A stretch of 64,000 nt of DNA, taken from the NCBI GenBank assembly GCA_023957375.1, contig JAMLHB010000001.1, positions 834,245 to 898,244 of the forward strand. The letters run 5' to 3'. Positions 1 through 8,253 of this stretch are shown in pieces. This stretch comes from Flavobacteriales bacterium. Lineage in GTDB: Bacteria; Bacteroidota; Bacteroidia; Flavobacteriales_F; PHOS-HE28. The notes beneath the pieces are model-generated. The model was given only the letters and a program-made list of their open reading frames with translations, searched no databases and was not told the DNA's origin. Both the position numbers and the translations under genes were made by a program. Position 1 is the first letter of the stretch, and each line of letters begins with the position of its first letter.

Positions 1-1413
1 CACGGAAACCAGTTCCAGCGGGTCTGGCTCGTAGGAGTCCGGTGCACGCACGCCGCGGCGTGCGATCTTCTCGGTCATGATGGTGTTCGTCATCAGGAAG
101 TACGAAACTAAGTAGGATGCCGCACAGGCACCGAGCAACGGAAGCAGTGCCCCGATGCGCCCGGTGGTTTCCAAGGCAAACACCACACTGGTCAGGAAAG
201 CCCGCGAAGCGCCGGCGAACATGGAGGACATGCCCACCAGCACCGCCAATGGCAACACCACGCCCACGGATGGAAACCAGTGCTGGGCCAGCATGCCCAA
301 GAGGCAGCCGATGGCACCGCCGATGGTCATCATGGGCGCCAGGGTGCCGCCCGAAGTGCCACTGCCCAAGGCAATGCCCCAGGAAAGCAGTTTCAGCACG
401 GCCATGCTCAGGATCAGCGCCAGGGTGGCCTGGCCGCTGAGCAGTTCGGAAATGTTCTCGTAGCCCACGCCCAGCGTGCGCGGTGCGAAGTAGCCGATCA
501 CGCCTACGAAAAGGCCGCCAATGGCGGGCCACCACATCCAGTGTACGGGCAGTTTTTCAAACATGTCCTCCACCCAGTACACGGCCTTGGTGATGCCCAA
601 GGAGAGCAGTCCGATCAGCAGGCCCATCACGCTGTATACAAAGAGCGCGTGGTTGCCGGGGAGGTCAATGGGCGGCATGGCGAACATGGGGTCGCTGCCG
701 AAGAGCAGGTGGTGCATGGCCGCACCGGTGATGCAGCCCATGGCCACCGGCACCAAGGAGCGCGGGGCAAATTCAAACAGCAGCAGCTCGATGGCTAAGA
801 AGATCGCCGCAATGGGGCTGCCGAAAATGGCGCTCATGCCTGCCGTGGCGCCCGCCGCCAGCAGGACCTTGCGCTCATTGGGCGAGATCCGCAACAACTG
901 CCCTACCATGGAACCCAGCGCACCGCCCGTGGAAATGATGGGGCCTTCCGCGCCGAACGGCCCGCCCGTGCCGATGCTGATGGCCGAGGAGATCGGCTTC
1001 AAATAGGTGATGGCCGGCTTGATCTTGCTTTGGTTGGTCAGGATCATTTCCATGGCCTCCGGGATGCCATGGCCCCGGATGGCCTTGGAGCCGTAGAGCG
1101 CCATAAGGCCCACCACCACGCCGCCCAGCGTGGGCACCAGCACCACCCACCAGCCTAATTGGTTGTGGCCGGGGGGTACATATTCCAACGTGAGACTGCC
1201 ATGGAAACAGAGGTTGGTGATGAGGTCGATTAGCATCAACATGCCTTTGGCAAGGAAGCCGATGACCACGGCTGCGGCCACGGCCAGCACGGTGATCCAT
1301 AGCAAGCGGCGTTTGTCACCGCCCGTGGCACCCTTCACATGGGCTTGCTGGAGGGCCGCTGAAAGCGACACGGAGATCGGTATGCCACCCTCGGCATTGT
1401 TGCGCTCTCCCAT
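1..1413 (-). CDS. ClC-family chloride channel or H+/Cl- antiporter, 3' end missing
   Basis: The reading frame starts at an ATG at 1413 and runs 471 codons without a stop to the window edge, so the C-terminus is missing. The translation has many hydrophobic segments and the three ClC pore signatures in order: GHGIPE (residues 114-119), GGPFGAEGP (150-158, with the gating glutamate at E156) and GSGTSGGTLAP further on. The family moves chloride, often in exchange for protons, across the inner membrane. The serine of the first motif that coordinates chloride in the E. coli protein is histidine here; I believe this variant is common among bacterial ClC proteins. The last visible residues lie past the final membrane helix, where many relatives carry CBS domains. 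The family call is firm; transport mode and ion preference are not visible. Confidence 0.93.
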   Translation of the reverse strand, partial: MGERNNAEGGIPISVSLSAALQQAHVKGATGGDKRRLLWITVLAVAAAVVIGFLAKGMLMLIDLITNLCFHGSLTLEYVPPGHNQLGWWVVLVPTLGGVVVGLMALYGSKAIRGHGIPEAMEMILTNQSKIKPAITYLKPISSAISIGTGGPFGAEGPIISTGGALGSMVGQLLRISPNERKVLLAAGATAGMSAIFGSPIAAIFLAIELLLFEFAPRSLVPVAMGCITGAAMHHLLFGSDPMFAMPPIDLPGNHALFVYSVMGLLIGLLSLGITKAVYWVEDMFEKLPVHWMWWPAIGGLFVGVIGYFAPRTLGVGYENISELLSGQATLALILSMAVLKLLSWGIALGSGTSGGTLAPMMTIGGAIGCLLGMLAQHWFPSVGVVLPLAVLVGMSSMFAGASRAFLTSVVFALETTGRIGALLPLLGACAASYLVSYFLMTNTIMTEKIARRGVRAPDSYEPDPLELVSV

Positions 1414-1501
1414 TGAGGGGCGCAAATTTATCGGCCAAGGAAAATACCGGTCAATTCAATTGGCCAGCATAGCTCTCCAAGCAACTGCGGATGACCTGCG
1501 A

Positions 1502-3016
1502 TCACTCCTTCAGGAAGCGCAAAGTTCTTGCACCTTCCGGCTGAACGATGCGCAGTACATACAGGCCGGCGGGGAGCTTTTCCACGGCCACCCCCACCTC
1601 GCTGTACTCGCCGTGCAGCACCTCGCGCCCAAGCCCGTCGATGATGCTGAACGGCATGCGCCCGGTGCTTCCTGCACCGCTGATGAAAATTAGGTTGCTG
1701 GCCGGGTTGGGGTAGATGGCCGTGCTGGGCGCGGGAACATGGACAAGTTCATCCGTTCCCAGGTGGATATTGCCATCCTCCACGCCATTGATCGATGAGG
1801 CAATGAGCTCCGTACACCGGCTGCCGAATGAAAAATTCTCGCAATGCCGGATCAGGCCTGCCCGCGTGTTGATCCGCCATTCATAGCTCCAGTCCCAGAA
1901 TTCATTCACAGTGCATAACGTGTCTAGGTAACTCCCCCACGCCTCGAACCCAAATGCCGTGATGGTATCCGTTCCATTCGTGTCCGGAAGGAGCTCCAAC
2001 AAACCGCTGTGCCAGATGGTGGTCAGTTCTTCTGGGTCGGGAAACGGTGTACCCGTTGTGCCGAATCCCATGGCATGGCCATTGGGTGCTGCCCCCAACA
2101 GCCCCTGTACGCGATCCCGCCGGAACGCAACTTGGTAGCCTTGGAAAGTGCTGGTGGTGCTGTCTGCATAGAACTTGACACCATCATACGTGTACACCAC
2201 TGAGTCCGGTGTCAGCAGTACGGTTACAAGGCTGTCCCGTTGGTACGTGGTGGTGGTCGGATCCACGGGCCAGGCGGGCACTTCAACGGTGCGCCATAAC
2301 AGTACGTCACCTGCTGAAAGGTGGAAATAGTCCGTAAAAACGGGTTGGTGGTACCCCTGGGCGGCTCCGCTGTCCTCCATGCCGATCAAGCTGAAATGCC
2401 GGAACGGAGTCCATGACGGGTGGTACAGCAGGTAATCAAAAGCCACATATTCCAGCAGGCCGTGCCCTTTACTGAGCCGCAGTATAACGGTGTTGATCGG
2501 CGAGGTTGCCCCCACCGCTTCCATGGAAAAGGTTTTCACGCTGTCCGTAACCCCGAGGAACGTCTCCTGCGAAATGCCGGTGCAAGTAATGAGGATACTG
2601 CTGAAAGGAATGCCTCCGTTGGTGGAGGGCACGGTCCAGCTTTGTCCTGGCGCGGCTTTCGGAAGGAAGAAGAACGGTTCAGTGCTCAAGCCGGAGAAAT
2701 AGAAGGTCGTGTCGTTGCGCACCAACAAAGAATCCATGCGCTTGGCAAACCCCATTCCTCCATAGGTCTGTTCCATGTGCTGCAGTACCGGCCAAGCACA
2801 AGGCCCAAAGATCTGCTCCCGGATGGTCGTTCTGTTGTACAGCCATGTTCCTTGCGTGGAATCCACCCGCATGGAATCCATCAGAACCAGGTCCACCTGC
2901 ATGTCAGGAAGCGCAACATCCTGGTAGTAGCTGCGCTGCCCCAACGGGAACAGGTCCCATTGGGCCCCGGCCGACAACATGGCGCACATGCCAAGGGCAA
3001 AGTGGAACTTCCTCAT
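1502..3016 (-). CDS. Secreted protein with T9SS type A sorting domain (paralogue 1)
   Basis: A 504-residue protein. I chose the ATG at 3016 because it gives a clean signal peptide (MRKFHFALGMCAMLSAGAQ); longer versions put unrelated residues in front. The last 75 or so residues form a T9SS type A sorting domain: a YPNPA motif, then the beta-strand pattern ending in LPAGLYVLRI and a basic tail. The protein should therefore cross the outer membrane through the type IX system. The mature region starts with WDLFPLGQRSYYQ and shares its whole architecture with the next gene upstream (3084-4571), 67 bp away in the same orientation, so the two are tandem duplicates. The central region of about 400 residues matches no domain I recognise. 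Function unknown. Confidence 0.85.
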   Translation of the reverse strand: MRKFHFALGMCAMLSAGAQWDLFPLGQRSYYQDVALPDMQVDLVLMDSMRVDSTQGTWLYNRTTIREQIFGPCAWPVLQHMEQTYGGMGFAKRMDSLLVRNDTTFYFSGLSTEPFFFLPKAAPGQSWTVPSTNGGIPFSSILITCTGISQETFLGVTDSVKTFSMEAVGATSPINTVILRLSKGHGLLEYVAFDYLLYHPSWTPFRHFSLIGMEDSGAAQGYHQPVFTDYFHLSAGDVLLWRTVEVPAWPVDPTTTTYQRDSLVTVLLTPDSVVYTYDGVKFYADSTTSTFQGYQVAFRRDRVQGLLGAAPNGHAMGFGTTGTPFPDPEELTTIWHSGLLELLPDTNGTDTITAFGFEAWGSYLDTLCTVNEFWDWSYEWRINTRAGLIRHCENFSFGSRCTELIASSINGVEDGNIHLGTDELVHVPAPSTAIYPNPASNLIFISGAGSTGRMPFSIIDGLGREVLHGEYSEVGVAVEKLPAGLYVLRIVQPEGARTLRFLKE

Positions 3017-3083
3017 GTTGGGTGGTTTGGTGAAGGTCAATGTTTCGTGGCCCATAACTGGCAACGGATTCCAGGGCGGCAAA

Positions 3084-4571
3084 CTATTCCTTCACGAACC
3101 GGGTCAACTCACCCGCCCCATAAGCCGGGATCCGCAGCAAGTACAACCCATTGGGCAGGTGCTGCACGGAGATACCGCCAGCGGGTACGGCCCCGCTTTG
3201 CACCACACGCCCCAGCCCGTCGAGGATGATGAAAGTCCTGCCCAGGCGCCACGGGCCATCCACGAACAATCGCCCGGTGGCAGGGTTGGGGTAGATCGAA
3301 AGGGCTTTGCCCGGATGCTTCGGTCGATCAACCCCCATGTTCACATCGCCCAACACCGAACAACCCACTTCGTAGGCGATGATCTTGGTATAACCATCGC
3401 TCGGATTGAGCCAATTCCAACTGCCTTCCAAGCCAACCCGGGTATTGAACCGGTAGGTTTGGCTGATATCCGAAGCATCGGAGATCACGCACCAAGTTGG
3501 GTCCAAGAGAGATCCATATGTAGTGAGTTCAATGCTGGTGGCTGTATCGGAACACGCCGATGAGATTTCCAACTCAAGCAATCCGCTCCTCCAAATGGTC
3601 TCTGGCATCCATTGATAAGAAGCTTCCACCATCGCAAAGTCATTCGGTGCAGCGGCAACAAAGCCCTCAAACTCGGACCTGCGGTACACAACCTGCCGGC
3701 CATATTGCTCCGTTATACTGCCATCTTCATGGCTGTACACTTGGTCGTAGGTGTAAACTATCGAATCCGGCGTGATCAACGTACCGGTGATGCTGTCCCT
3801 CATGTACTCCCAATAGGGCGGGCCTTGTGTGATCCACCCCGGATCATGGTAGTGCTCCCACAAAAGGACATCTCCCGGAGCTAAAAGGAAATAGTCCATG
3901 AAGTCGGGTTGTTGATAGCCAAAAGAAGTGGTTGCCGTTTTCCATCCGACCAATGCACGCGAACTGAAGGATGCATAAGCCGGATGGTAGAGCAGTTGCG
4001 CGAAGGGTACATACTCCATTAGGCCGTGTGCCTTGCTGAGACGGAATTGGAGATCATCCAAGGGGCTTACCGCCCCGACCGCGTCCATGGAAAACACCTT
4101 CACGCTGTCGGTAAAGCCCCCAGAGCCGACCTCCGAAGCGCTGGCACAGGTGATCAGAATGTCACTGAAGTCGTTGCCCGTATAGGAGGAAGTCACCGTC
4201 CAACTCTGGCCTACTGCTGCCTTTGGCAGGAAATAGAACGGCGTTGTGCTGTACGCCGAGAAGAAAAAGACCGTGTCATTCCGCACCAACAGGGAATCCA
4301 TCACCCAACCGTGGTCAGCCAATGGATCCAATTGCTGCGTGCCCTCCATTGAGCAATCCCCCAACACCGCCCGGCGGAACTGGCCTTTGTTGTGGAGCAC
4401 TGTGCCTCCGGAAAGGTCCGTAATGGTGGTATCCATCAATACCATGCCCACCTGTATGCCAGGAAGTGACATGTCTTGGAAATAGCTGCGCTGCCCCAAC
4501 GGGAACAGGTCCCACTGTGCCGCCAAGGGGAATGCCATTGAACAAGCCAAGCCGAGCAGAAGTTGTTTCAT
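3084..4571 (-). CDS. Secreted protein with T9SS type A sorting domain (paralogue 2)
   Basis: A 495-residue protein, a clear paralogue of the downstream gene. Both share the mature start WDLFPLGQRSY, matching segments such as SLLVRNDT, FYFLPKAA.GQSWTV and LSK.HGL.EYV, and a C-terminal YPNPATG sorting domain. The ATG at 4571 begins the signal peptide MKQLLLGLACSMAFPLAAQ; an ATG three codons upstream (4580) is an alternative. Divergence is high enough that this is not a recent duplication, but synteny and length are kept. T9SS export to the cell surface or medium is inferred from the sorting domain. No catalytic motif is visible. Upstream lies the repeat-rich intergenic region. Confidence 0.85.
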   Translation of the reverse strand: MKQLLLGLACSMAFPLAAQWDLFPLGQRSYFQDMSLPGIQVGMVLMDTTITDLSGGTVLHNKGQFRRAVLGDCSMEGTQQLDPLADHGWVMDSLLVRNDTVFFFSAYSTTPFYFLPKAAVGQSWTVTSSYTGNDFSDILITCASASEVGSGGFTDSVKVFSMDAVGAVSPLDDLQFRLSKAHGLMEYVPFAQLLYHPAYASFSSRALVGWKTATTSFGYQQPDFMDYFLLAPGDVLLWEHYHDPGWITQGPPYWEYMRDSITGTLITPDSIVYTYDQVYSHEDGSITEQYGRQVVYRRSEFEGFVAAAPNDFAMVEASYQWMPETIWRSGLLELEISSACSDTATSIELTTYGSLLDPTWCVISDASDISQTYRFNTRVGLEGSWNWLNPSDGYTKIIAYEVGCSVLGDVNMGVDRPKHPGKALSIYPNPATGRLFVDGPWRLGRTFIILDGLGRVVQSGAVPAGGISVQHLPNGLYLLRIPAYGAGELTRFVKE

Positions 4572-4654
4572 GCTGTCCATTTCAAAGTTAAACGAACGTC
4601 GCCGGAACAAGAAGACACCATTGCTCTTGAGAATGCTGCCTCGCCCTTGCCCCT

Positions 4655-5037
4655 TTGGCAAATTGCGCCATTGGCGAATTGGCAAATTGCGAATTGGCAA
4701 CTTGCCCCTTTGGCTAGGGCTATCGCCTCTTGCGCGCCCTGCGGTCGCGGCTCTCCCGAATTCTTAACCACGGATGAACGCTGATGCACACTGATAAATA
4801 CGCGATGCGGAAAGTGCGCCACGCCTTTGCGTCCGATAAACGGAGACATTCGCGATCCGTGTCTATCCGTGTGAGGGCCGGTATTCACCAGGGCGTGGTT
4901 CGCCCAAGTATTGGAGAAGCGCCGACAGGCGCAGTATTATGAGGCGATAGCCCTGCCCTTTGGCGAATTGTCCCCCAACACCCCCACCTTTGCAGGCTCA
5001 GCCCTTTGGCGAATTGGCAAATTGCCCAATTGGCGGA
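4655..5037. repeat. Composite intergenic repeat element with 14-bp inverted repeats
   Basis: The 478-bp stretch between the T9SS gene and the DUF58 gene has no credible gene. It is built symmetrically. The outer arms are arrays of an 11-mer-like unit around TTGGCAAATTG/TTGGCGAATTG (4655-4713 and 4957-5036). Inside them sits a perfect 14-bp inverted repeat, AGGGCTATCGCCTC at 4716-4729 and its complement at 4941-4954. Inside that are two imperfectly complementary arms of ACGGAT-type repeats (about 4769-4805 and 4852-4876). The nested mirror arrangement resembles a miniature non-autonomous mobile element or a repeat insertion hot spot. It encodes no transposase. Confidence 0.6.
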
Positions 5038-5049
5038 TTACCACGGAAC

Positions 5050-5979
5050 ATGCCCATTGACCAACACCAGATCCAAGCCCTCAGCCAATTGGAGTTCCAC
5101 GCCCGCCAAGTAGTGGAAGGCTTCCTGGCAGGGCTTCACAAAAGCCCCTTCCACGGCTTCAGCGTGGAGTTCGCCGAACACCGGGCCTACAACCAGGGCG
5201 AAAGCACCCGCCACATCGACTGGAAGCTCTTTGCACGCACCGACAAGCTCTTCACCAAGCGCTACGAGGAGGAGACCAACCTGCGCTGCCAATTGGTGAT
5301 CGATGCCAGCAGCAGCATGTACTACCCCGCCGCCAAGGACCGCAAGGCCGGGCAGTTCAACAAGATCGAATTCGCCGTGCATGCCGCCGCAGCGCTCATC
5401 GCATTGTTGCGCAAGCAGCGCGATGCCGTGGGCCTCACCGTGTTTGCGGACCAGGTGCGCCTCAGCGAGCAAGCCCGCAGTAATGCGGTACACCTGCGCC
5501 ACCTGATGGCCCAACTGGAAGAGCTGCTAAGCGCTGAAGCCCCCGCACAAAACCAACGCACCAGCGCGGTGGATGCCTTGAACGACATCGCCCGCCGCAC
5601 CCATCGCCGCTCGCTTGTCGTGATCTTCAGCGACATGATGGACAACAGCGAACGCAGCGCGGAGCTCTTTGATGCCCTCCAACACCTGCGCTACAACAAG
5701 CACGACGTGATCCTCTTCCACACCGTGGACCGCAAGCACGAACTGGAACTGCAGTTGGAGGACCGCCCCTACACCTTCGTGGACCTGGAGAGCGGAGCGC
5801 AGGTGAAGGCCCACGCCGCCGAAGTGCGCGAAGCCTACAAAACCGCCATGGCCGCCTACTGGCACGAGCTGAAGCTGAAGTGTGGCCAGTACCGCATCGA
5901 ACTGGTGGAGGCGGACATCAATGCGGGGTTTGAGAATGTGCTGTTGCAGTTTTTGTTGAAAAGGAGCAGGTTATATTGA
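5050..5979 (+). CDS. DUF58 domain protein (vWA-like)
   Basis: A 309-residue protein starting at the ATG at 5050; upstream in-frame codons run into the repeat element and are unlikely to be translated. It carries the DUF58 core: a GES.RHIDWKLFARTDKLFTKRYEEE block around residues 55-80, followed by a von Willebrand A-like fold with LVIDASSSM (a partial MIDAS DxSxS motif) near residue 90 and a later SDMMDNSE segment. DUF58 proteins usually sit beside a MoxR AAA+ ATPase and vWA membrane proteins. No such partner is visible here, and the gene is flanked by repeats on both sides. Role unknown; a chaperone or metal-insertion-like function with a distant MoxR is the usual assumption for the family. 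Confidence 0.85.
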   Translation: MPIDQHQIQALSQLEFHARQVVEGFLAGLHKSPFHGFSVEFAEHRAYNQGESTRHIDWKLFARTDKLFTKRYEEETNLRCQLVIDASSSMYYPAAKDRKAGQFNKIEFAVHAAAALIALLRKQRDAVGLTVFADQVRLSEQARSNAVHLRHLMAQLEELLSAEAPAQNQRTSAVDALNDIARRTHRRSLVVIFSDMMDNSERSAELFDALQHLRYNKHDVILFHTVDRKHELELQLEDRPYTFVDLESGAQVKAHAAEVREAYKTAMAAYWHELKLKCGQYRIELVEADINAGFENVLLQFLLKRSRLY

Positions 5980-5981
5980 GG

Positions 5982-6060
5982 GTTAGTTGTTAGTTGTTAG
6001 TTGTTAGTTGTCAGTTGTCAGGTGACCGTGGATTCCTGACAACCGACAACGAACAACTGG
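5982..6060. repeat. GTTGTTA/GTTGTCA heptad repeat with complementary arm (locus 1)
   Basis: Directly behind the DUF58 stop codon a tandem array of GTTGTTA and GTTGTCA heptads (5982-6021) is followed, after a short spacer, by its complement (CCTGACAACCGACAACGAAC, from 6035). The transcript could fold into a long hairpin. Three similar arm-spacer-arm loci lie near 13.5, 14.7 and 24.6 kb. Confidence 0.7.
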
Positions 6061-6137
6061 ATACTTTTTCCTCCCACTTGCGGGTATCAAACTTCAGCTT
6101 ACCTTCGCAGCCGCTTCAGCCAAAAGTTGAAGCCAAC

Positions 6138-6211
6138 GGTTCGGTAGTTCAGCTGGTTAGAATGCCGCCCTGTCACGGCGGAGGTCGCGGGTTCGAGTCC
6201 CGTCCGGACCG
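6138..6211 (+). tRNA. tRNA-Asp (anticodon GTC)
   Basis: A 74-nt cloverleaf. The acceptor stem pairs GGTTCGG (6138-6144) with CCGGACC (6204-6210). The anticodon stem CCGCC/GGCGG encloses the loop CTGTCAC with anticodon GTC at 6172-6174, and the T arm contains GGTTCGAGTCC. The 3' CCA is not encoded. A rho-independent terminator follows immediately. Confidence 0.97.
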
Positions 6212-6240
6212 CAAAAAGCCCCTGCCTCAGGGGCTTTTTT
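6212..6240 (+). terminator. Intrinsic terminator after tRNA-Asp
   Basis: AAAAGCCCCTG and CAGGGGCTTTTTT form a strong GC stem with a 3-nt loop followed by a T run, starting one base after the tRNA. Confidence 0.9.
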
Positions 6241-6297
6241 CATGGCCATCGCAGGGCATCCTTCTGCCTGGCCCCGCTCGGCCCTGAAACACAGGGC

Positions 6298-6328
6298 TTG
6301 GAATCAGTACATGATCGGGCTACCTTCG
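6298..6328 (+). promoter_or_regulatory. Candidate Bacteroidota-type promoter
   Basis: TTG at 6298-6300, exactly 20 nt, then TACCTTCG at 6321-6328, one mismatch from the known -33/-7 pattern TTTG-N19-21-TAnnTTTG. It precedes the lipoprotein start at 6351 by 22 nt. Confidence 0.5.
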
Positions 6329-6350
6329 ATATCGCTAAACCAACATACCG

Positions 6351-6746
6351 ATGAAAAATCGAACCCTCCCACTTAGCGGTGTTTCGTTGGCCATGCTGCT
6401 CTTGGGTTGTTCCCGGGCTAGTGAACCCCAAACCAAGGCAAACGACTTTGGTTTTGAACAGCAAATGCTGGCCATCTTCCCGAAGATGGAACCGGGCACG
6501 GTGCTGAAAGTATGCAATACCAAAGGCCAGCCCGGTGACCAGGGAAGCCTTCAATTCTCCATCGAAGCGACCAAGCCGGACCCTGAAAGTCCGGGCAAGA
6601 CCATCCCGACCGAACCGCTATCCGTGGAGCAGCAATTGGCGGCCATTCTTCCCTTCGTGGACGAGCACCACTCGGTAAACATCCGCTCCATCACGGACAA
6701 GGAGAGCGGACTACCGCGCATGGTGTTCACCATTCATCCGATCTGA
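6351..6746 (+). CDS. Small lipoprotein of unknown function
   Basis: A 131-residue protein with a lipoprotein signal peptide: hydrophobic stretch ending in LLLGC, so cysteine about 20 would be lipidated. The mature part is hydrophilic, with short repeated sense elements (QQMLAIFPKMEPGT and QQLAAILPFVDEHH are related in pattern), suggesting two copies of a small alpha/beta unit. It is monocistronic, between the tRNA terminator and an ambiguous 480-bp gap. I do not recognise the family. Confidence 0.75.
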   Translation: MKNRTLPLSGVSLAMLLLGCSRASEPQTKANDFGFEQQMLAIFPKMEPGTVLKVCNTKGQPGDQGSLQFSIEATKPDPESPGKTIPTEPLSVEQQLAAILPFVDEHHSVNIRSITDKESGLPRMVFTIHPI

Positions 6747-7230
6747 CCTGGGAAGGGCGGTCCGGCACCATGCCCTTGGCCAACCTGGGCACATCACCGG
6801 GGCGCGAAGTGCAGAGCTTGTGCACCCGGCGGGTTCGACTTTGATTTTATGGCCGCGTTTGTACCCCTGGACGCTTCATTGCTCCTTGTCCAGTTCCAGA
6901 AGGGCCTTCAGGTCCTGCACAAGGAATTTGGATCCTTCAATCCGGAATTGCTTGAGGAGATAGGTCGAACCATAGCTTCCGTGGAGCGCGGACCGGCCCC
7001 GTTGGGAGCGGTGGCGCTACGGATTCACTTCCCCATTCCCCTGCCCGTGGAGCGCAACAGCACCGGGCACTTCCTGCTGCATCTGTATGACTACCTGAAC
7101 TACCAACCCAACCAGATCAACCACCCGCGGCGCATGCCGGAGCGCTGTCCGGGACGCACCGCAGCACCTGGCATGAATGCTGCTTGGGGCCCATTGTACC
7201 TTTGCACGGCGCGGCATGCGCGGAACCCAC
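6747..7230. other. Gene-poor stretch with coding-like traces on both strands
   Basis: No complete gene can be supported. A plus-strand frame from ATG 6849 has GC-rich third positions and plausible sequence to about 7120, but then runs 176 bp into the next real gene. On the minus strand, 6883-7030 reads as a plausible C-terminus (ending in LKALLELDKEQ and a stop) but is closed upstream by a stop and has no start codon. One of these may be a decayed gene fragment. Confidence 0.4.
7197..7204 (+). promoter_or_regulatory. Candidate -7 element of the MORN/mnmA operon
   Basis: TACCTTTG matches the Bacteroidota -7 consensus TAnnTTTG and lies 26 nt before the start codon at 7231. No convincing -33 TTG at the usual spacing. 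Confidence 0.35.
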
Positions 7231-8253
7231 ATGAGCATCCGGACCATCGTATTGACCCCTGCCATCCTGCTGATCTCAGGGTTGGCCGCGCAGCCCGGCG
7301 GAGAACCCATCAACCAAACGGATGCCCAAGGGCGCAAGCAAGGGCCGTGGCAACGCACTTGGGCGGAAAGTACGCAGCTGCGCTACACCGGCCAGTTCAA
7401 GGATGACAAGCCGGTGGGCGACTTCACATACTACAGCACCAAGGGGCTGAAGGAAAGCCGCATCAGCCACTATGCCGGAAGCGATGCTTCCCATGCCTGG
7501 CACTACCACCCCAATGGCCAGCTGATGGCCGAAGGACGGTATGTGGGCAAGGACAAGGACAGCACGTGGAACTACTTCGACGAAAGCGGTGCACTGCGCA
7601 GCACGGAAACCTGGAAGGCGGGAAAGCTGGACGGCACCATGACCGCCTACTTCACCGACGGCACCACCGCTGAGCGGCGTGTTTTCAGGAAAGGTGTGGC
7701 CCAAGGGCCGGCTGAACAGTTCTACCCCGATGGCAAGCCGCGCTACAAGGCGGATTACGTGAACGGCGAGCCGGAAGGCACTGAAACCTACTTCTTCGCC
7801 AATGGCAGGAAAGAACTGGAGGGCCGCTATGTGAACGGCCAACGCGACGGAGGCTGGACCTACTACAATGAAAACGGTTCGGTGAAAATGCAGGCACTCT
7901 ATGCCCAAGGCAAGCTGGTGCGCACCAAGTATGAGAACGGCACCTTCACGGAGTATTGGGAGGAAGGCAAGCCCAAGAGCGAGGAGACCTACAAGAACGG
8001 CAAGCGGGAAGGCCCCTTCACCGAATGGTACAACAACGGCGCCTGGGTGAACGAACCCGTGAAGCTGGGCCCTGATGGAATGGGCAAGACAGACGTGCAA
8101 CGCATCCTAAAAGGACAGATGAAAAGGCGTGAAGGCACGTACAAAAATGACATGATCGACGGGCCGGTGAAGGAGTACGATGAGCAAGGCAAACTGACCT
8201 CCGCCCCGACCTATGTGAACGGAACCCCCATTGCGGGGGATGCAAAGCCATGA
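7231..8253 (+). CDS. Secreted MORN/YwqK-type repeat protein
   Basis: A 340-residue protein starting at ATG 7231 with a signal peptide (SIRTIVLTPAILLISGLAAQ). The rest is about a dozen copies of a 20-24-residue repeat of the type G....G.W.YY...G.....YV.GK.EG, the MORN-like unit grouped under the name YwqK antitoxin family. The repeats form an extended beta-hairpin solenoid. In Bacteroidota such proteins are common secreted or periplasmic proteins of unknown role; the antitoxin label comes from a Bacillus homologue and should not be taken literally here. The stop codon overlaps the mnmA start (ATGA at 8250), indicating translational coupling, although no functional link is apparent. Confidence 0.85.
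   Translation: MSIRTIVLTPAILLISGLAAQPGGEPINQTDAQGRKQGPWQRTWAESTQLRYTGQFKDDKPVGDFTYYSTKGLKESRISHYAGSDASHAWHYHPNGQLMAEGRYVGKDKDSTWNYFDESGALRSTETWKAGKLDGTMTAYFTDGTTAERRVFRKGVAQGPAEQFYPDGKPRYKADYVNGEPEGTETYFFANGRKELEGRYVNGQRDGGWTYYNENGSVKMQALYAQGKLVRTKYENGTFTEYWEEGKPKSEETYKNGKREGPFTEWYNNGAWVNEPVKLGPDGMGKTDVQRILKGQMKRREGTYKNDMIDGPVKEYDEQGKLTSAPTYVNGTPIAGDAKP

Noticed and set aside
875..1300. 141-residue minus-strand frame inside the ClC gene
   Set aside because: Out of frame with the channel, which is open from 1413 to the window edge with all ClC motifs.
6849..7406. 185-residue plus-strand frame
   Set aside because: It overlaps the well-supported MORN gene by 176 bp and turns into low-complexity, out-of-frame sequence after about residue 95; recorded only as a possible remnant.
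7231..8253. Toxin-antitoxin interpretation of the YwqK-like gene
   Set aside because: It has a signal peptide and MORN-like repeats and no toxin gene beside it; the antitoxin label is a family name only.
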